NCBI GenBank assembly: GCA_035606945.1
Contig: DATNDR010000006.1
Location: 48,868-112,867, forward strand
Direction: 5' to 3'
DNA: 64,000 nucleotides
DNA from: GCA-003244245 sp035606945
GTDB lineage: Bacteria > Actinomycetota > Actinomycetes > Mycobacteriales > Pseudonocardiaceae
Shown: in pieces, positions 23,205 through 32,800 of the stretch
Position numbering within the stretch: the first letter of the stretch is position 1
How the letters are laid out: the number at the start of each line of letters is the position of its first letter
Notes under the pieces: model-generated
Told to the model about the DNA's origin: nothing
Database searches by the model: none
What the model saw: only the letters and a program-made list of their open reading frames with translations
Made by a program: the position numbers and the translations under genes

Positions 23205-25247
23205 ATGTTCCACACCGTGCTGGTGGCCAACCGGGGCGAGATCGCCGTGCGGGTGATCCGCACATTGCGCGCGATGGGCGTCCGGTCGGTGGCCGTCTAC
23301 AGCGACGCCGACGCCGGCGCCCGGCACGTCCGCGACGCGGATGTCGCCGTCCGGCTCGGCCCGGCGCCGCCGGCATCGTCGTATCTGTGCATCGAAGCCG
23401 TCCTGGACGCCGCCGCGCGCACCGGTGCCCAGGCCGTGCACCCCGGCTACGGGTTCCTGTCCGAGAACGCGGCCTTCGCCCGGGCCTGCGCCGCGGCCGG
23501 TCTGGTCTTCATCGGCCCGTCCGCTGACGCGATCGAGGTGATGGGCGACAAGATTCGAGCCAAGGTCACCGCGGCGGCAGCAGGGGTCCCCGTGGTGCCT
23601 GGTAACAACGGCTGTGACGCTGATGGGTTGGCCGCTGCGGCCGGCGAGATCGGCTACCCCGTGCTGCTCAAGCCGTCTGCCGGTGGCGGAGGTAAGGGCA
23701 TGCGGGTGGTGCACCGCGCGCAGGACCTGCCCGAGGCGATCGCCGGCGCCCGGCGGGAAGCCCTGGGCGCTTTCGGCGACCCCACGCTCCTCGTCGAGCG
23801 GTTGATCGCCGTTGCGCGGCATATCGAGATCCAGTTGCTGGCCGACGCGCAGGGCAACGTGGTGCACCTCGGTGAACGCGAGTGCAGCCTGCAGCGGCGG
23901 CACCAGAAGATCGTCGAGGAGACTCCCTCGGAGCTGCTGGATGCCGCGATCCGGGCCCGGATGGGTCAGTGCGCGGTGGCCGTTGCCCGGGCCGTGGGGT
24001 ACACCGGCGTGGGCACGGTGGAGTTCCTGGTGCCCGCCACCACACCAGATCAGTTCTTCTTCCTGGAGATGAACACCCGGCTGCAGGTGGAGCACCCGGT
24101 CACCGAGCTGGTCACCGGGCTGGATCTGGTCGAGTGGCAGCTGCGGGTCGCCGCCGGTCAGCCGCTGGACTTCACGCAGGACGACGTTCGCGCCAACGGG
24201 CATGCGGTCGAGGCTCGGGTCTACGCCGAGGATCCCGCGGGTGACTTCCTGCCCACCGGCGGGCGCATTCTGTTATTACGCGAACCTGACGCCGGGCCGG
24301 GTCTCCGCGTGGACTCCGGGTTGCTGGTGGGCGAGCACGTGGGCAGCCACTACGACCCGCTGCTGGCCAAGATCATCGCGCACGGCCCGGACCGGGGCAC
24401 CGCGCTGCGCCGGCTGGACGCTGCGCTCGCGGCCACCAGCATCCTCGGCGTGGGCACCAACGTGTCGTTCCTGCGCGCGCTGCTCGCTGATCCTGACGTG
24501 CAGGCCGGGAGGCTGGACACCGGGTTGGTGGAGCGGTGCAGCGCAGCGCGGACCGTCGGACCGCCGGACGACGTGCTCGCCGCGGCCGCGCTGCGCGCGC
24601 TGCTGGCGTTGGAACCCAACGGGCCGGTGGTGGATCCCTTCGCGCTGCCCGGCGGCTGGCGCCTCGGCGAGCCGGCTTGGACCCGTTGGCAGGTCCAGGC
24701 CGGCGGGCATGAGCCGGTCGAGGTCCGCACCCGGGGTCGGGCGGCTGGCGCTGACGTCGTCGTCGGCGGGGCTGGGGGCATCGCGCAGCGCGCGTCGGCG
24801 CGGTGGGATGGCGGGGACCTCGCCGTCACCGTGGACGGGATCACCCGCCGCTACACCTGCGTGGCCGAGAGCGCCGTGGTGTGGCTGGGCCGCGACGGGC
24901 ACAGCTGGGAGTTGTCTGAGCAGCCCACCGTCGACGCCGCGCGGCCCACCGAGGCGAGCCTGGACGGAATCGTGCGGGCGCCGATGCCCGGCACCGTCAC
25001 GGTGGTCGACGTCGTCGAGGGCCAGCAGGTCAGCGCGGGAACCCGGCTGCTGGTGCTGGAGGCGATGAAGATGGAACACGCGCTCACTGCACCGATCGAG
25101 GGGGTGATCCGCGCGTTGGCTGCCCGACCCGGAGGCACCGTCGAGCGCGACGCGGTGGTTGCCGTGGTCGAACCGGCGTGCACCGGGGGACGACACACCG
25201 TGCAGGGGGACGCGACACGCGGGGAGAAGAGGGACGTATGGAGTTGA
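23205..25247 (+). CDS. accA1: Acyl-CoA carboxylase alpha subunit (biotin carboxylase + BCCP)
   Basis: About 680 residues. The biotin carboxylase domain (1 to about 450) begins MFHTVLVANRGEIAVRVIRTLRAMG. It carries the ATP-grasp loop GGGGKGMRVV and catalytic motifs EMNTRLQVEHPVTE. The C-terminal BCCP domain ends with the biotin site EAMKMEH (Lys622). ATG 23205 is chosen from family starts; GTG 23193 overlapping the accD1 stop is also possible. It works with AccD1 on methylcrotonyl-CoA. The last 25 residues after the BCCP (TGGRHTVQGDATRGEKRD) are unusual and are encoded by a short tandem repeat that also occurs in hrpA. The gene overlaps fadE19 by 10 bases. Confidence 0.9.
   Translation: MFHTVLVANRGEIAVRVIRTLRAMGVRSVAVYSDADAGARHVRDADVAVRLGPAPPASSYLCIEAVLDAAARTGAQAVHPGYGFLSENAAFARACAAAGLVFIGPSADAIEVMGDKIRAKVTAAAAGVPVVPGNNGCDADGLAAAAGEIGYPVLLKPSAGGGGKGMRVVHRAQDLPEAIAGARREALGAFGDPTLLVERLIAVARHIEIQLLADAQGNVVHLGERECSLQRRHQKIVEETPSELLDAAIRARMGQCAVAVARAVGYTGVGTVEFLVPATTPDQFFFLEMNTRLQVEHPVTELVTGLDLVEWQLRVAAGQPLDFTQDDVRANGHAVEARVYAEDPAGDFLPTGGRILLLREPDAGPGLRVDSGLLVGEHVGSHYDPLLAKIIAHGPDRGTALRRLDAALAATSILGVGTNVSFLRALLADPDVQAGRLDTGLVERCSAARTVGPPDDVLAAAALRALLALEPNGPVVDPFALPGGWRLGEPAWTRWQVQAGGHEPVEVRTRGRAAGADVVVGGAGGIAQRASARWDGGDLAVTVDGITRRYTCVAESAVVWLGRDGHSWELSEQPTVDAARPTEASLDGIVRAPMPGTVTVVDVVEGQQVSAGTRLLVLEAMKMEHALTAPIEGVIRALAARPGGTVERDAVVAVVEPACTGGRHTVQGDATRGEKRDVWS
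25184..25223 (+). repeat. Short tandem repeat at the 3' end of accA1, shared with hrpA
   Basis: Two tandem copies of a unit of about 20 bases resembling GGGGGACGCGACACGC sit in the last codons of accA1. A closely similar two-copy array occurs in frame inside hrpA at about 60010-60048. In accA1 it encodes the unusual tail after the biotin domain and reaches the ribosome-binding region of fadE19. Confidence 0.55.
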
Positions 25248-26380
25248 GTGCCGAGCACGAGGCGCTGCGCAAGACGGTGGAGGACTTCGCGCGCAAGGAA
25301 GTCGCGCCGGTGATCGCCGACCTGTACGAGCACGGGTCATTCCCGTACACGCTGGTGGCGAAGATGGGCGAGATGGGGCTGTTCGGGCTGCCGTTTCCCG
25401 AGCACTACGGCGGGATGGGCGGCGACTACTTCGCGCTGTGCCTGGCGTTGGAGGAGCTGGCGCGGGTGGACTCGTCGGTCGCGATCACCCTGGAAGACAG
25501 CGTGTCACTGGGCGCGATGCCGATCTTCCGGTTCGGTACCGAGGAGCAGAAGCAGTACTGGCTTCCGGACCTGTGCACCGGCCGGCGGCTCGGGGCGTTC
25601 GGGCTCACCGAGCCCGGTGGTGGATCCGACGCTCGCGCCACCCGTACCACTGCCCGCTGCGAGGGCGACGAATGGGTGATCAATGGATCCAAGGCCTTCA
25701 TCACCAATTCGGGCACCGACATCACCTCGCTGGTCACCGTCACCGCGATCACCGGGGTCAGAGACGGACGCAAGGAGATCTCCGCCATCATGGTGCCGGC
25801 CCGGCATCCGGGCTTTTCCATCTCGAAGAACTACTCCAAGGTCGGCTGGAAGTGCTCCGATACCCGTGAGCTGTTCTTCGACGACTGCCGGGTGCCGGTG
25901 GGCAACCTGCTCGGAGAGCGTGGCCGCGGGTACGCGCAGTTCCTGTCCATCCTCGACGAAGGTCGCATCGCGATCGCCGCGCTGGGCGTCGGCCTGGCCC
26001 AGGGTTGCATCGACGAGTGCGTGTCCTACGCCCGGCAGCGGCACGCCTTCGGCCACGCCATCGGCAGCTACCAGGCGATCCAGTTTAAAATCGCCGACAT
26101 GGAGGCCAGGGCGCACACCGCGAGGCTGGCCTACTACCACGCCGCCGCGCGCATGCTGCGCGGCCAGCCGTTCAAGAAGGAAGCGGCCATCGCCAAGCTG
26201 GTGTCATCCAACGCCGCGGTGGACAACGCCCGGGACGCCACCCAGATCTTCGGCGGCTACGGCTTCATGAACGACTACCCGGTAGCCCGCTTCTACCGCG
26301 ACGCCAAGGTTCTCGAGATCGGCGAAGGCACCAGCGAGATCCAACGCCTCCTGATCGCCCGCCACCTAGGCCTTGGCTGA
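25238..26380 (+). CDS. fadE19: Acyl-CoA dehydrogenase, isovaleryl-CoA type
   Basis: A 380-residue FAD enzyme from ATG 25238. Its signatures are FGLTEPGGGSDARATRTTA (FAD/substrate loop), INGSKAFITNSG, GRIAIAALGVGLAQG and DATQIFGGYGFMNDYPVARFYRDAK. It ends EIGEGTSEIQRLLIARHLG. Position as third gene after accD1-accA1 matches fadE19 (Rv2500c). It would feed leucine-derived isovaleryl-CoA (or a related branched acyl-CoA) to the carboxylase. Its start lies inside the accA1 end, so translation is coupled. Confidence 0.88.
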   Translation: MELSAEHEALRKTVEDFARKEVAPVIADLYEHGSFPYTLVAKMGEMGLFGLPFPEHYGGMGGDYFALCLALEELARVDSSVAITLEDSVSLGAMPIFRFGTEEQKQYWLPDLCTGRRLGAFGLTEPGGGSDARATRTTARCEGDEWVINGSKAFITNSGTDITSLVTVTAITGVRDGRKEISAIMVPARHPGFSISKNYSKVGWKCSDTRELFFDDCRVPVGNLLGERGRGYAQFLSILDEGRIAIAALGVGLAQGCIDECVSYARQRHAFGHAIGSYQAIQFKIADMEARAHTARLAYYHAAARMLRGQPFKKEAAIAKLVSSNAAVDNARDATQIFGGYGFMNDYPVARFYRDAKVLEIGEGTSEIQRLLIARHLGLG

Positions 26381-26383
26381 CCC

Positions 26384-26447
26384 GCATTCAGCGGGCTCAG
26401 CGGGGTTAATGGCCCCTGAATAACCCCGCTCAGTCCGCTGAACGCGG
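26384..26447. repeat. Palindromic terminator-type repeat, copy 2
   Basis: Starts with the same 20 bases as copy 1 (GCATTCAGCGGGCTCAGCGG, 26384-26403). It then continues as an imperfect hairpin with GGGGTTA/TAACCCC at its core and a right arm ending AACGCGG (26447). It begins 3 bases after the fadE19 stop and likely terminates the leucine operon. The two copies differ in the loop and right arm, but the left arm is identical. Confidence 0.75.
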
Positions 26448-26490
26448 TGAGAGTCCGCGGTACTCTCGGATCGCAGGTAAGCCGCGGGAG

Positions 26491-27567
26491 GTGGCCGTGG
26501 GTGTGAATTATGTGGCTCGACCGTGGGAGAGCGGGCTGTTCCGCCGGTGTCGGCGGGCCTGGGACTTCGCGGCTCGGGAACGGCGAGATTACGAGCCGAT
26601 CGAACCGGCGCAGGTGTTCAGCTTCGGCGAAGCGATCCACGACGCGCTCGACGTCTACTATTTCCCCGGCATGTGGGACTGGAACCGGGTGATCGTGCGC
26701 CCGCTGACCCTCGCCGGTTTCAAGAAATCGATGCGCAGGCAGCGCGACACGTATACGCGCACCCGCGAGTTGTCCGCGGAGCAGGTCCAGGACTGGGAAC
26801 AGCATCTGGAGCTGGGCACCGGCCTCCTGCGTCGGTACTTCGACTGGGCCCAGGAGGTCGACCGGTTCACCCCGATCGGAGTCCGCTCGCAGTTCGACAT
26901 CAGCCTGCCCGACCCGGCCGACCCGGACAGCGGGCTGATCACCCCGGAGGGCCGGCCGCTGCAGTACCGGGTCCGTATCGACCTGGCTGTGATCGACGAC
27001 CATGAGTTGTACTGGCTCGTCGAGCACCGGATCGTCACCGGCTTGCAGTGGCCGGAGATCGACGAACTGCGGCTCGACCAGCAGGCCCTCACCCGCAGCT
27101 GGGCCTGGCAGCTGGCCTTCCTCGCCAAAGTTGAAGGCACCATCTACAACGAGATCCGGCTGACCGAGCCCAGCTCCGACAAGCCCACGGTGAAAGTGCG
27201 GGCGATGCCGGGGCCAGGTGGGATCACCACGCAGCGCGGCACCGAATCGTTTCGCCGCACCCAGCTGCCCAGAACCGAGCTGGAGATCACCCGGCACGGC
27301 ATGGGGATAGCGCTGGAGATGCAGGACATGACCGATCCGTCGGTGCGGATCTACCCCAATGCATCGTGGGAGAACTGCTCGCGCTGCGCCTACCGGCAGC
27401 CGTGCCTGGCCATCACCCAGGGCGTCGACGAGACGGCGATCCTCGAGGGGTCGTACCGCACGCGCACCAGCGAGGACTTCGAGCCCGGCCGGCTCGGGTC
27501 GGTGTGGGGATTCGTGCCCGACATCTACCGGGTCGCGGAGCACCGCGTTCCGGGTGCGGAGCAGTAG
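26491..27567 (+). CDS. PD-(D/E)xK-like nuclease domain protein with C-terminal Cys cluster
   Basis: A 358-residue protein resembling mycobacterial Rv2119 and the RecB/Cas4-like PDDEXK_1 family. The N-terminal part has LFRRCRRAWDFAARER and SFGEAIHDAL, typical of the family's first helices. The core (RVRIDLAVIDDHELYWLVEHR) holds the acidic residues, but the usual lysine position is Arg. Downstream, QALTRSWAWQ is the conserved Q-motif. Near the C-terminus NCSRCAYRQPC could complete an Fe-S cluster. Nuclease activity is uncertain because of the Lys change. The GTG of the next gene overlaps its stop, so the two are probably one unit acting on DNA. Confidence 0.75.
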   Translation: MAVGVNYVARPWESGLFRRCRRAWDFAARERRDYEPIEPAQVFSFGEAIHDALDVYYFPGMWDWNRVIVRPLTLAGFKKSMRRQRDTYTRTRELSAEQVQDWEQHLELGTGLLRRYFDWAQEVDRFTPIGVRSQFDISLPDPADPDSGLITPEGRPLQYRVRIDLAVIDDHELYWLVEHRIVTGLQWPEIDELRLDQQALTRSWAWQLAFLAKVEGTIYNEIRLTEPSSDKPTVKVRAMPGPGGITTQRGTESFRRTQLPRTELEITRHGMGIALEMQDMTDPSVRIYPNASWENCSRCAYRQPCLAITQGVDETAILEGSYRTRTSEDFEPGRLGSVWGFVPDIYRVAEHRVPGAEQ

Positions 27568-28301
27568 TGGCGGTTCGCATCCGGGTAGTGAGCTGGAACG
27601 TCGACTCCCGACCGACAGGTCTGCTGGACATCAAGGTCGACCTGCTGCGCCGGCTACAGCCCGACCTCGCGTTGCTGCAGGAGATCGGCCGCCCGGTGTA
27701 CCGCGCGCTGATGCCGCACCCGTCGGCGCATGAACGGATGCACCGCAAGACCAGGTACTTCGCCTGGGGCGCGCTGTCCACCGACCTGTGCAACCCGCGG
27801 GCCAGCGAATTCCGGCTGGGTTGCGCCATTCTGGGTGGCCCGACCACCGCGCTGCTCGATTCCGGTGTGCTGGACGGGGCGCCGTTCGACGTGCGGGAAC
27901 CGGTGCGGCCCGGGTTCCTGTGGCGAACAGTGCTGGCGCAGGCAGCGTTGTCTACCGGTGACATCCTCACCGTGTGCAGCTTCCACGGCCGGCAGCCCTC
28001 CGGCCAGCCCGCGGCGTCGCTGCAGCGCGCCTTTCACGCCGGGATCGCCAAATGGCTCGCAGGCGTCCCCGGCCCGATCATTTTCGGGATCGACGCCGGA
28101 CCAGCTCTGCCTGAGGGTGCGGACCCCCTGCTGGGTCCGGGCCCGGTGCACCACCTCCGCCACGCCCACAGCGCGGGCAACGACCACCTCTGGACCACTC
28201 CCGACCTCGAAGTGGTCGACGTCCAACGCCTATCTGACGAGGCGATTGCCGCCGGCAGCGACCACGCCCTCCTGCTCGCCGAGCTCGAGCTGACCGCCTG
28301 A
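27567..28301 (+). CDS. Endonuclease/exonuclease/phosphatase-family protein
   Basis: A 244-residue protein from GTG 27567, overlapping the previous stop. It has the EEP fold pattern: VVSWNVDSRP at the start, LALLQEIGRPVYRAL with the metal-binding Glu, SFHGRQPSG, PIIFGIDAGPAL and a final GSDHALLLAEL with the catalytic Asp-His. It resembles small hydrolases of the exonuclease III / DNase I superfamily. Motifs are slightly divergent (GIDAG in place of GDFN), so the activity may be on a non-DNA phosphoester. Pairing with the Cas4-like gene suggests a shared nucleic-acid role, by inference. Confidence 0.75.
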   Translation: MAVRIRVVSWNVDSRPTGLLDIKVDLLRRLQPDLALLQEIGRPVYRALMPHPSAHERMHRKTRYFAWGALSTDLCNPRASEFRLGCAILGGPTTALLDSGVLDGAPFDVREPVRPGFLWRTVLAQAALSTGDILTVCSFHGRQPSGQPAASLQRAFHAGIAKWLAGVPGPIIFGIDAGPALPEGADPLLGPGPVHHLRHAHSAGNDHLWTTPDLEVVDVQRLSDEAIAAGSDHALLLAELELTA

Positions 28302-28319
28302 CTGCGGGTCAGAAGGGGC

Positions 28320-29771
28320 TTACGAGACGGGGCGGTCGGTGGGGGCGATGCAGGTGGGCAGGACGGTGCGGCCGGTGAGGTGTTGGTCCACGCCTGCGGC
28401 AGCGGAGCGGCCTTCGGCGATGGCCCACACGATCAAGGATTGCCCGCGGCCCATGTCGCCGGCGACGAACACGCCCGGCACGTTGGTCATGAACGACGCG
28501 TCACGGGCGACGTTGCCGCGGGCGTCGTATTCCACGCCGAGCCCTTCGAGTAGCTTGCCCTTCTCCGGCCCGACGAAGCCCATCGCCAGCAGGACCAGGT
28601 CACAGCGAAGATCCTGCTCGGTGCCCGACACCGGCACGAACTTGCCGCTCTCGAAGACCACCTCGACCAGCCGTAGTGCGCGCACGTGGCCGTCGACATC
28701 GCCCAGGAACTGTTGGGTGCTCACCGAGAACAGCCGCTCGCCACCCTCCTCGTGCGCCGAGGAGACCCGGTAGATCATCGGGTAGGTGGGCCACGGCTGG
28801 TGCGCCGGACGTTGCTCCGGGGGCAACGGCAGGATTTCCAGCTGCACCACCGAAGCAGCGCCCTGGCGGTGCGCGGTACCGAGGCAGTCGGCGCCGGTGT
28901 CGCCGCCGCCGATGATCACCACATGCTGGCCCGCCGCATCGATCGGCGAGCGCTCAAGGTCACCTTCCTGCACCCGGTTGGACGGTGGCAGGTACTCCAT
29001 CGCCTGATAGATGCCGGTCAGCTCGCGACCGGGCACGGGCAGGTCCCGCCAGGCGGTGGCCCCGCCGGCGAGCACCACCGCATCGAAGCCGGCGAGCAGC
29101 TCGTCGGCACCGAGGTCCCCCCCGACGTCGACACCGGCCCGGAATTCGGTGCCCTCGGCACGCATCTGGTCCAAACGCCGATCCAGCCGGTGCTTGGCCA
29201 TCTTGAACTCGGGAATGCCGTAGCGCAGCAGCCCGCCGATCCGGTCCGCCCGCTCGTAGACCACCACGTCGTGCCCGACCCGGGTCAGCTGCTGAGCCGC
29301 GGCCAACCCAGCAGGCCCGGACCCGACCACGGCGACCTTCTTGCCGGTGCGCACCTCGGGCTTGACCGGACGCACCCAGCCCTCGTCCCAGGCCCGGTCG
29401 ATGATCTCGATCTCGACCTGCTTGATCGTCACCGCGTCGTCGTTGATCGCCAGCACGCAGGCCGCTTCGCAGGGAGCCGGGCACAGCGTGCCGGTGAACT
29501 CGGGAAAGTTGTTGGTGGCGTGCAACCGCTCGATGGCCTGGGCCCAATCGGAACGCCAGACCAGGTCGTTCCAGTCCGGGATCAGATTGCCCAGCGGGCA
29601 GCCGAGATGGCAGAACGGGATCCCGCAATTCATGCACCGGCCGGCTTGCGCCTCCACCGTGCCGCGGTCCATCTCTGCATAGACCTCACGCCAGTCCCGC
29701 AACCGCAGCTCGACCGGCCGGCGCGGGGGGCCCTGCCGCGGGGTGGTGAGGAAGCCCTTAACGTCACCCAT
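28320..29771 (-). CDS. gltD: Glutamate synthase small subunit
   Basis: A 483-residue NADPH-dependent beta subunit of GOGAT. The N-terminal cysteine motif (CMNCGIPFCHLGCPLGN) binds 4Fe-4S clusters. FAD and NADPH sites are GSGPAGLAAAQQLT and IGGGDTGADCLG, and the end has GVFVAGDMGRGQSLIVWAI. It transfers electrons from NADPH to GltB for synthesis of two glutamates from glutamine and 2-oxoglutarate. It is the second gene of gltB-gltD. Its ribosome site (GGAGG, 7 bases before ATG) lies inside a small duplication of the gltB 3' end. Confidence 0.95.
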   Translation of the reverse strand: MGDVKGFLTTPRQGPPRRPVELRLRDWREVYAEMDRGTVEAQAGRCMNCGIPFCHLGCPLGNLIPDWNDLVWRSDWAQAIERLHATNNFPEFTGTLCPAPCEAACVLAINDDAVTIKQVEIEIIDRAWDEGWVRPVKPEVRTGKKVAVVGSGPAGLAAAQQLTRVGHDVVVYERADRIGGLLRYGIPEFKMAKHRLDRRLDQMRAEGTEFRAGVDVGGDLGADELLAGFDAVVLAGGATAWRDLPVPGRELTGIYQAMEYLPPSNRVQEGDLERSPIDAAGQHVVIIGGGDTGADCLGTAHRQGAASVVQLEILPLPPEQRPAHQPWPTYPMIYRVSSAHEEGGERLFSVSTQQFLGDVDGHVRALRLVEVVFESGKFVPVSGTEQDLRCDLVLLAMGFVGPEKGKLLEGLGVEYDARGNVARDASFMTNVPGVFVAGDMGRGQSLIVWAIAEGRSAAAGVDQHLTGRTVLPTCIAPTDRPVS

Positions 29772-29819
29772 GGGCGGCCTCCATGGTGATGGTCGGCCTA
29801 GCCATGGGCGGCCTCCATG
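29768..29819 (-). repeat. 18-bp direct repeat at the gltB/gltD junction
   Basis: CCATGGGCGGCCTCCATG occurs at 29768-29785 and again at 29802-29819, 34 bases apart. The second copy encodes the last residues of GltB (M-E-A-A-H-G). The first copy spans the gltD ribosome site and ATG. A 34-bp tandem duplication of the gltB end explains the gap between the genes. Confidence 0.75.
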
Positions 29820-32800
29820 ATGGCTTCGTTGACGTCGCGGCCGTCGCGTTGCGCCGCCGCTTGAGCGGCCAGCACCCGCTTGAAGTCCTTGGGCATGACC
29901 TTGCCGAACCGGTCCACCGCGGTGTCCCAGTCGGCCAGCAGCGCGTGCGCCACCGCCGACCCGGTCTCGGCGTGGTGGCGCGCCACCACGTCAGCCAGGA
30001 ATGTCCGGTCCTCATCGGTCAGCGGGTCGTCGAGATCCACCATCTCCGCATTGACCCGGTGAACCGGCAAATCAAGGACATACGCGGCCCCGCCGGACAT
30101 CCCGGCCGCGAAGTTGCGCCCGATCGGGCCGAGCACCACCACCTGGCCGCCGGTCATGTACTCGCAGCCGTGGTCACCGACGCCCTCGACGACGGCCAGC
30201 GCGCCGGAGTTGCGCACGCAGAACCGTTCCCCGACGATCCCGCGCAGGAACAGCTCCCCGCCGGTCGCGCCGTAGAGGATCACGTTGCCGGCGATGATGT
30301 GATGCTCCGCGACGAACTGGGCGTCGGGGTGCGGGCGCACCGTGATCCGGCCGCCGGACAGCCCCTTGCCGACGTAGTCGTTGGCGTCGCCCACCAGCCG
30401 CAACGTGATCCCTCGCGGCAGGAAGGCCCCGAACGACTGGCCGGCCGAACCGGTCAGTGTGATGTCGATGGTGTTGTCGGGCAGCCCCTCCCCACCCCAG
30501 CGACGCGTGAGCTCATACCCCAGCATGGTGCCCACCGTCCGGTTGACGTTGCGCACCGGCAGGTCCAGGTGCACCGGTGAGCCATCGGACAGCGCGCCTT
30601 CGGCCAGCGCGATGAGGGTGTTGTCCAGCGCCTTGTCCAACCCGTGGTCCTGCTCCCTGATCCGGTGCCGCGGAGCGTCACCGACAGAGGTCTGATTGCC
30701 GGCTCCGCCGGCGGCAGGAACGTGCAGGATCGGTGACAGGTCCAGCCCGGCAGATTTCCAGTGATCGATCGCCGGGCGGGTATCCAGCATCTCGGTGCGT
30801 CCGATGGCCTCTTCCAGGGTGCGGAAACCCAACGCGGCCAGGTATTCGCGCACTTCCTGGGCGACGAACTCGAAGAAGTTGACGACGTACTCGGCCTTGC
30901 CGGTGAACCTCGCCCGCAACGTCGGGTTCTGGGTGGCCACCCCCACTGGGCAGGTGTCCAGATGGCAGACCCGCATCATGATGCAGCCCGAGACCACCAA
31001 GGGTGCGGTGGCGAAGCCGTACTCCTCGGCACCCAGCAGGGCGGCGATCACGACGTCGCGGCCGGTCTTGAGCTGGCCGTCGGTCTGTACCACGATCCGG
31101 TCCCGCAGCTTGTTGGCGATCAGCGTCTGCTGGGTCTCGGCCAGCCCCAGCTCCCACGGCGTGCCGGCATGTTTGATCGACGACAGCGGCGAGGCCCCGG
31201 TGCCGCCGTCGTGCCCGGAAATCAGCACCACGTCGGAGTACGCCTTGGCCACCCCGGCGGCCACCGTGCCGACCCCCACCTCCGACACCAGCTTCACGTG
31301 CACCCGGGCCCGCGGATTGGCGTTTTTCAGGTCGTGGATCAGCTGCTTGATGTCCTCGATCGAGTAGATGTCGTGGTGCGGCGGTGGTGAGATCAGCCCC
31401 ACCCCCGGCGTGGAGTACCGGGTCTTGGCGATCCACGGGTACACCTTGGTGCCGGGCAGCTGGCCACCCTCGCCGGGCTTGGCGCCCTGTGAGATCTTGA
31501 TCTGCAGGTCGTCAGCGTTGACCAGGTACTCGCTGGTGACCCCGAAGCGCCCGGAGGCCACCTGCTTGATCGCCGATCGGCGCAGGTCGCCGTTCGGGTC
31601 GGGGGTGTAGCGGTCGGCGTCCTCGCCGCCCTCCCCGGTGTTGGACTTACCGCCCAGCCGGTTCATCGCGATGGCCAGCACCTCGTGCTGCTCCTTGGAG
31701 ATGGACCCGTAGGAGATGGCGCCGGTCGCGAACCGCTTCACGATCTTGTCCACCGACTCCACTTCTTCGAGAGGTACCGGCGGCCGAACGCCCTCACGGA
31801 AGGTGAACAGCCCGCGCAGGGTCATCAGCCGTTGCGACTGGTCGTCGACCAGCCGGGTGTACTCCTTGAAGATTTCGTACCGACCGGTCCGGGTGGAGTG
31901 CTGCAGCTTGAACACCGTGGCGGGGGAGAACACGTGCGCCTCGCCCTCGCGGCGCCACTGGTAGTCCCCGCCGATGGCCAGCTCCCGGTGCGGGGCGTGT
32001 ACCCCGTCGCGCGGGAAGGCACGGCCATGCCAGCGCGCCACTTCCTCGGCCAGCGTGTCGAATCCGACCCCACCGAGCCGGGACGTGGTGCCGGTGAAGC
32101 AGGAGTCGATGACCTCAGGCCCCAGACCGATCGCCTCGAAGATCTGCGCGCCGGTGTAGGAGGCCACCGTGGACACGCCCATCTTGGACATCGTCTTGCG
32201 CACACCCTTGCCCAGCGCCTTGATCAGGTTCCGGGTGGCGGTCTTGCCGTCGATGTCGCCCAGCAGGCCCCGCTCGGCGAGGTCCTCCACGGTGGCCATC
32301 GCCAGGTACGGGTTGACGGCCGCAGCGCCGTAACCGATCAGCAGCGCGATGTGGTGCACCTCGCGGGCATCCGCCGCTTCGACGATCAGGCCTACCTGGG
32401 TGCGGGTCTTCTCGCGCACCAGATGGTGGTGCACCGCACCGGTGAGCAGTAGTGACGGGATCGACGCATGATCTGCGTCCACGCCTCGACCGGACAGCAC
32501 GATCAGTCGCGCACCCTCGCGGACCGCCGCGGAGACCTCAGCGCGGATCTCGTCCAGCCGGCCGACCAGCGCCGGACCGCCGCCGTGGACGTCATACAGG
32601 CCTTTGACGGTATGGGCTTGGTATTCCGGCCACTCACCGTCATCGTTGACGTGCACGATCTTGGCGAGCTCGTCGTTGTCCAGCACCGGGAACGGCAGCA
32701 CGATCCGCCGGCAGGAGTCCTCATTGGCTACCAGCAGGTTGGGCTGAGCACCGAGCTGCGCCTGCAGTGAGGTCACCAGCTCCTCCCGGATCGCATCCAG

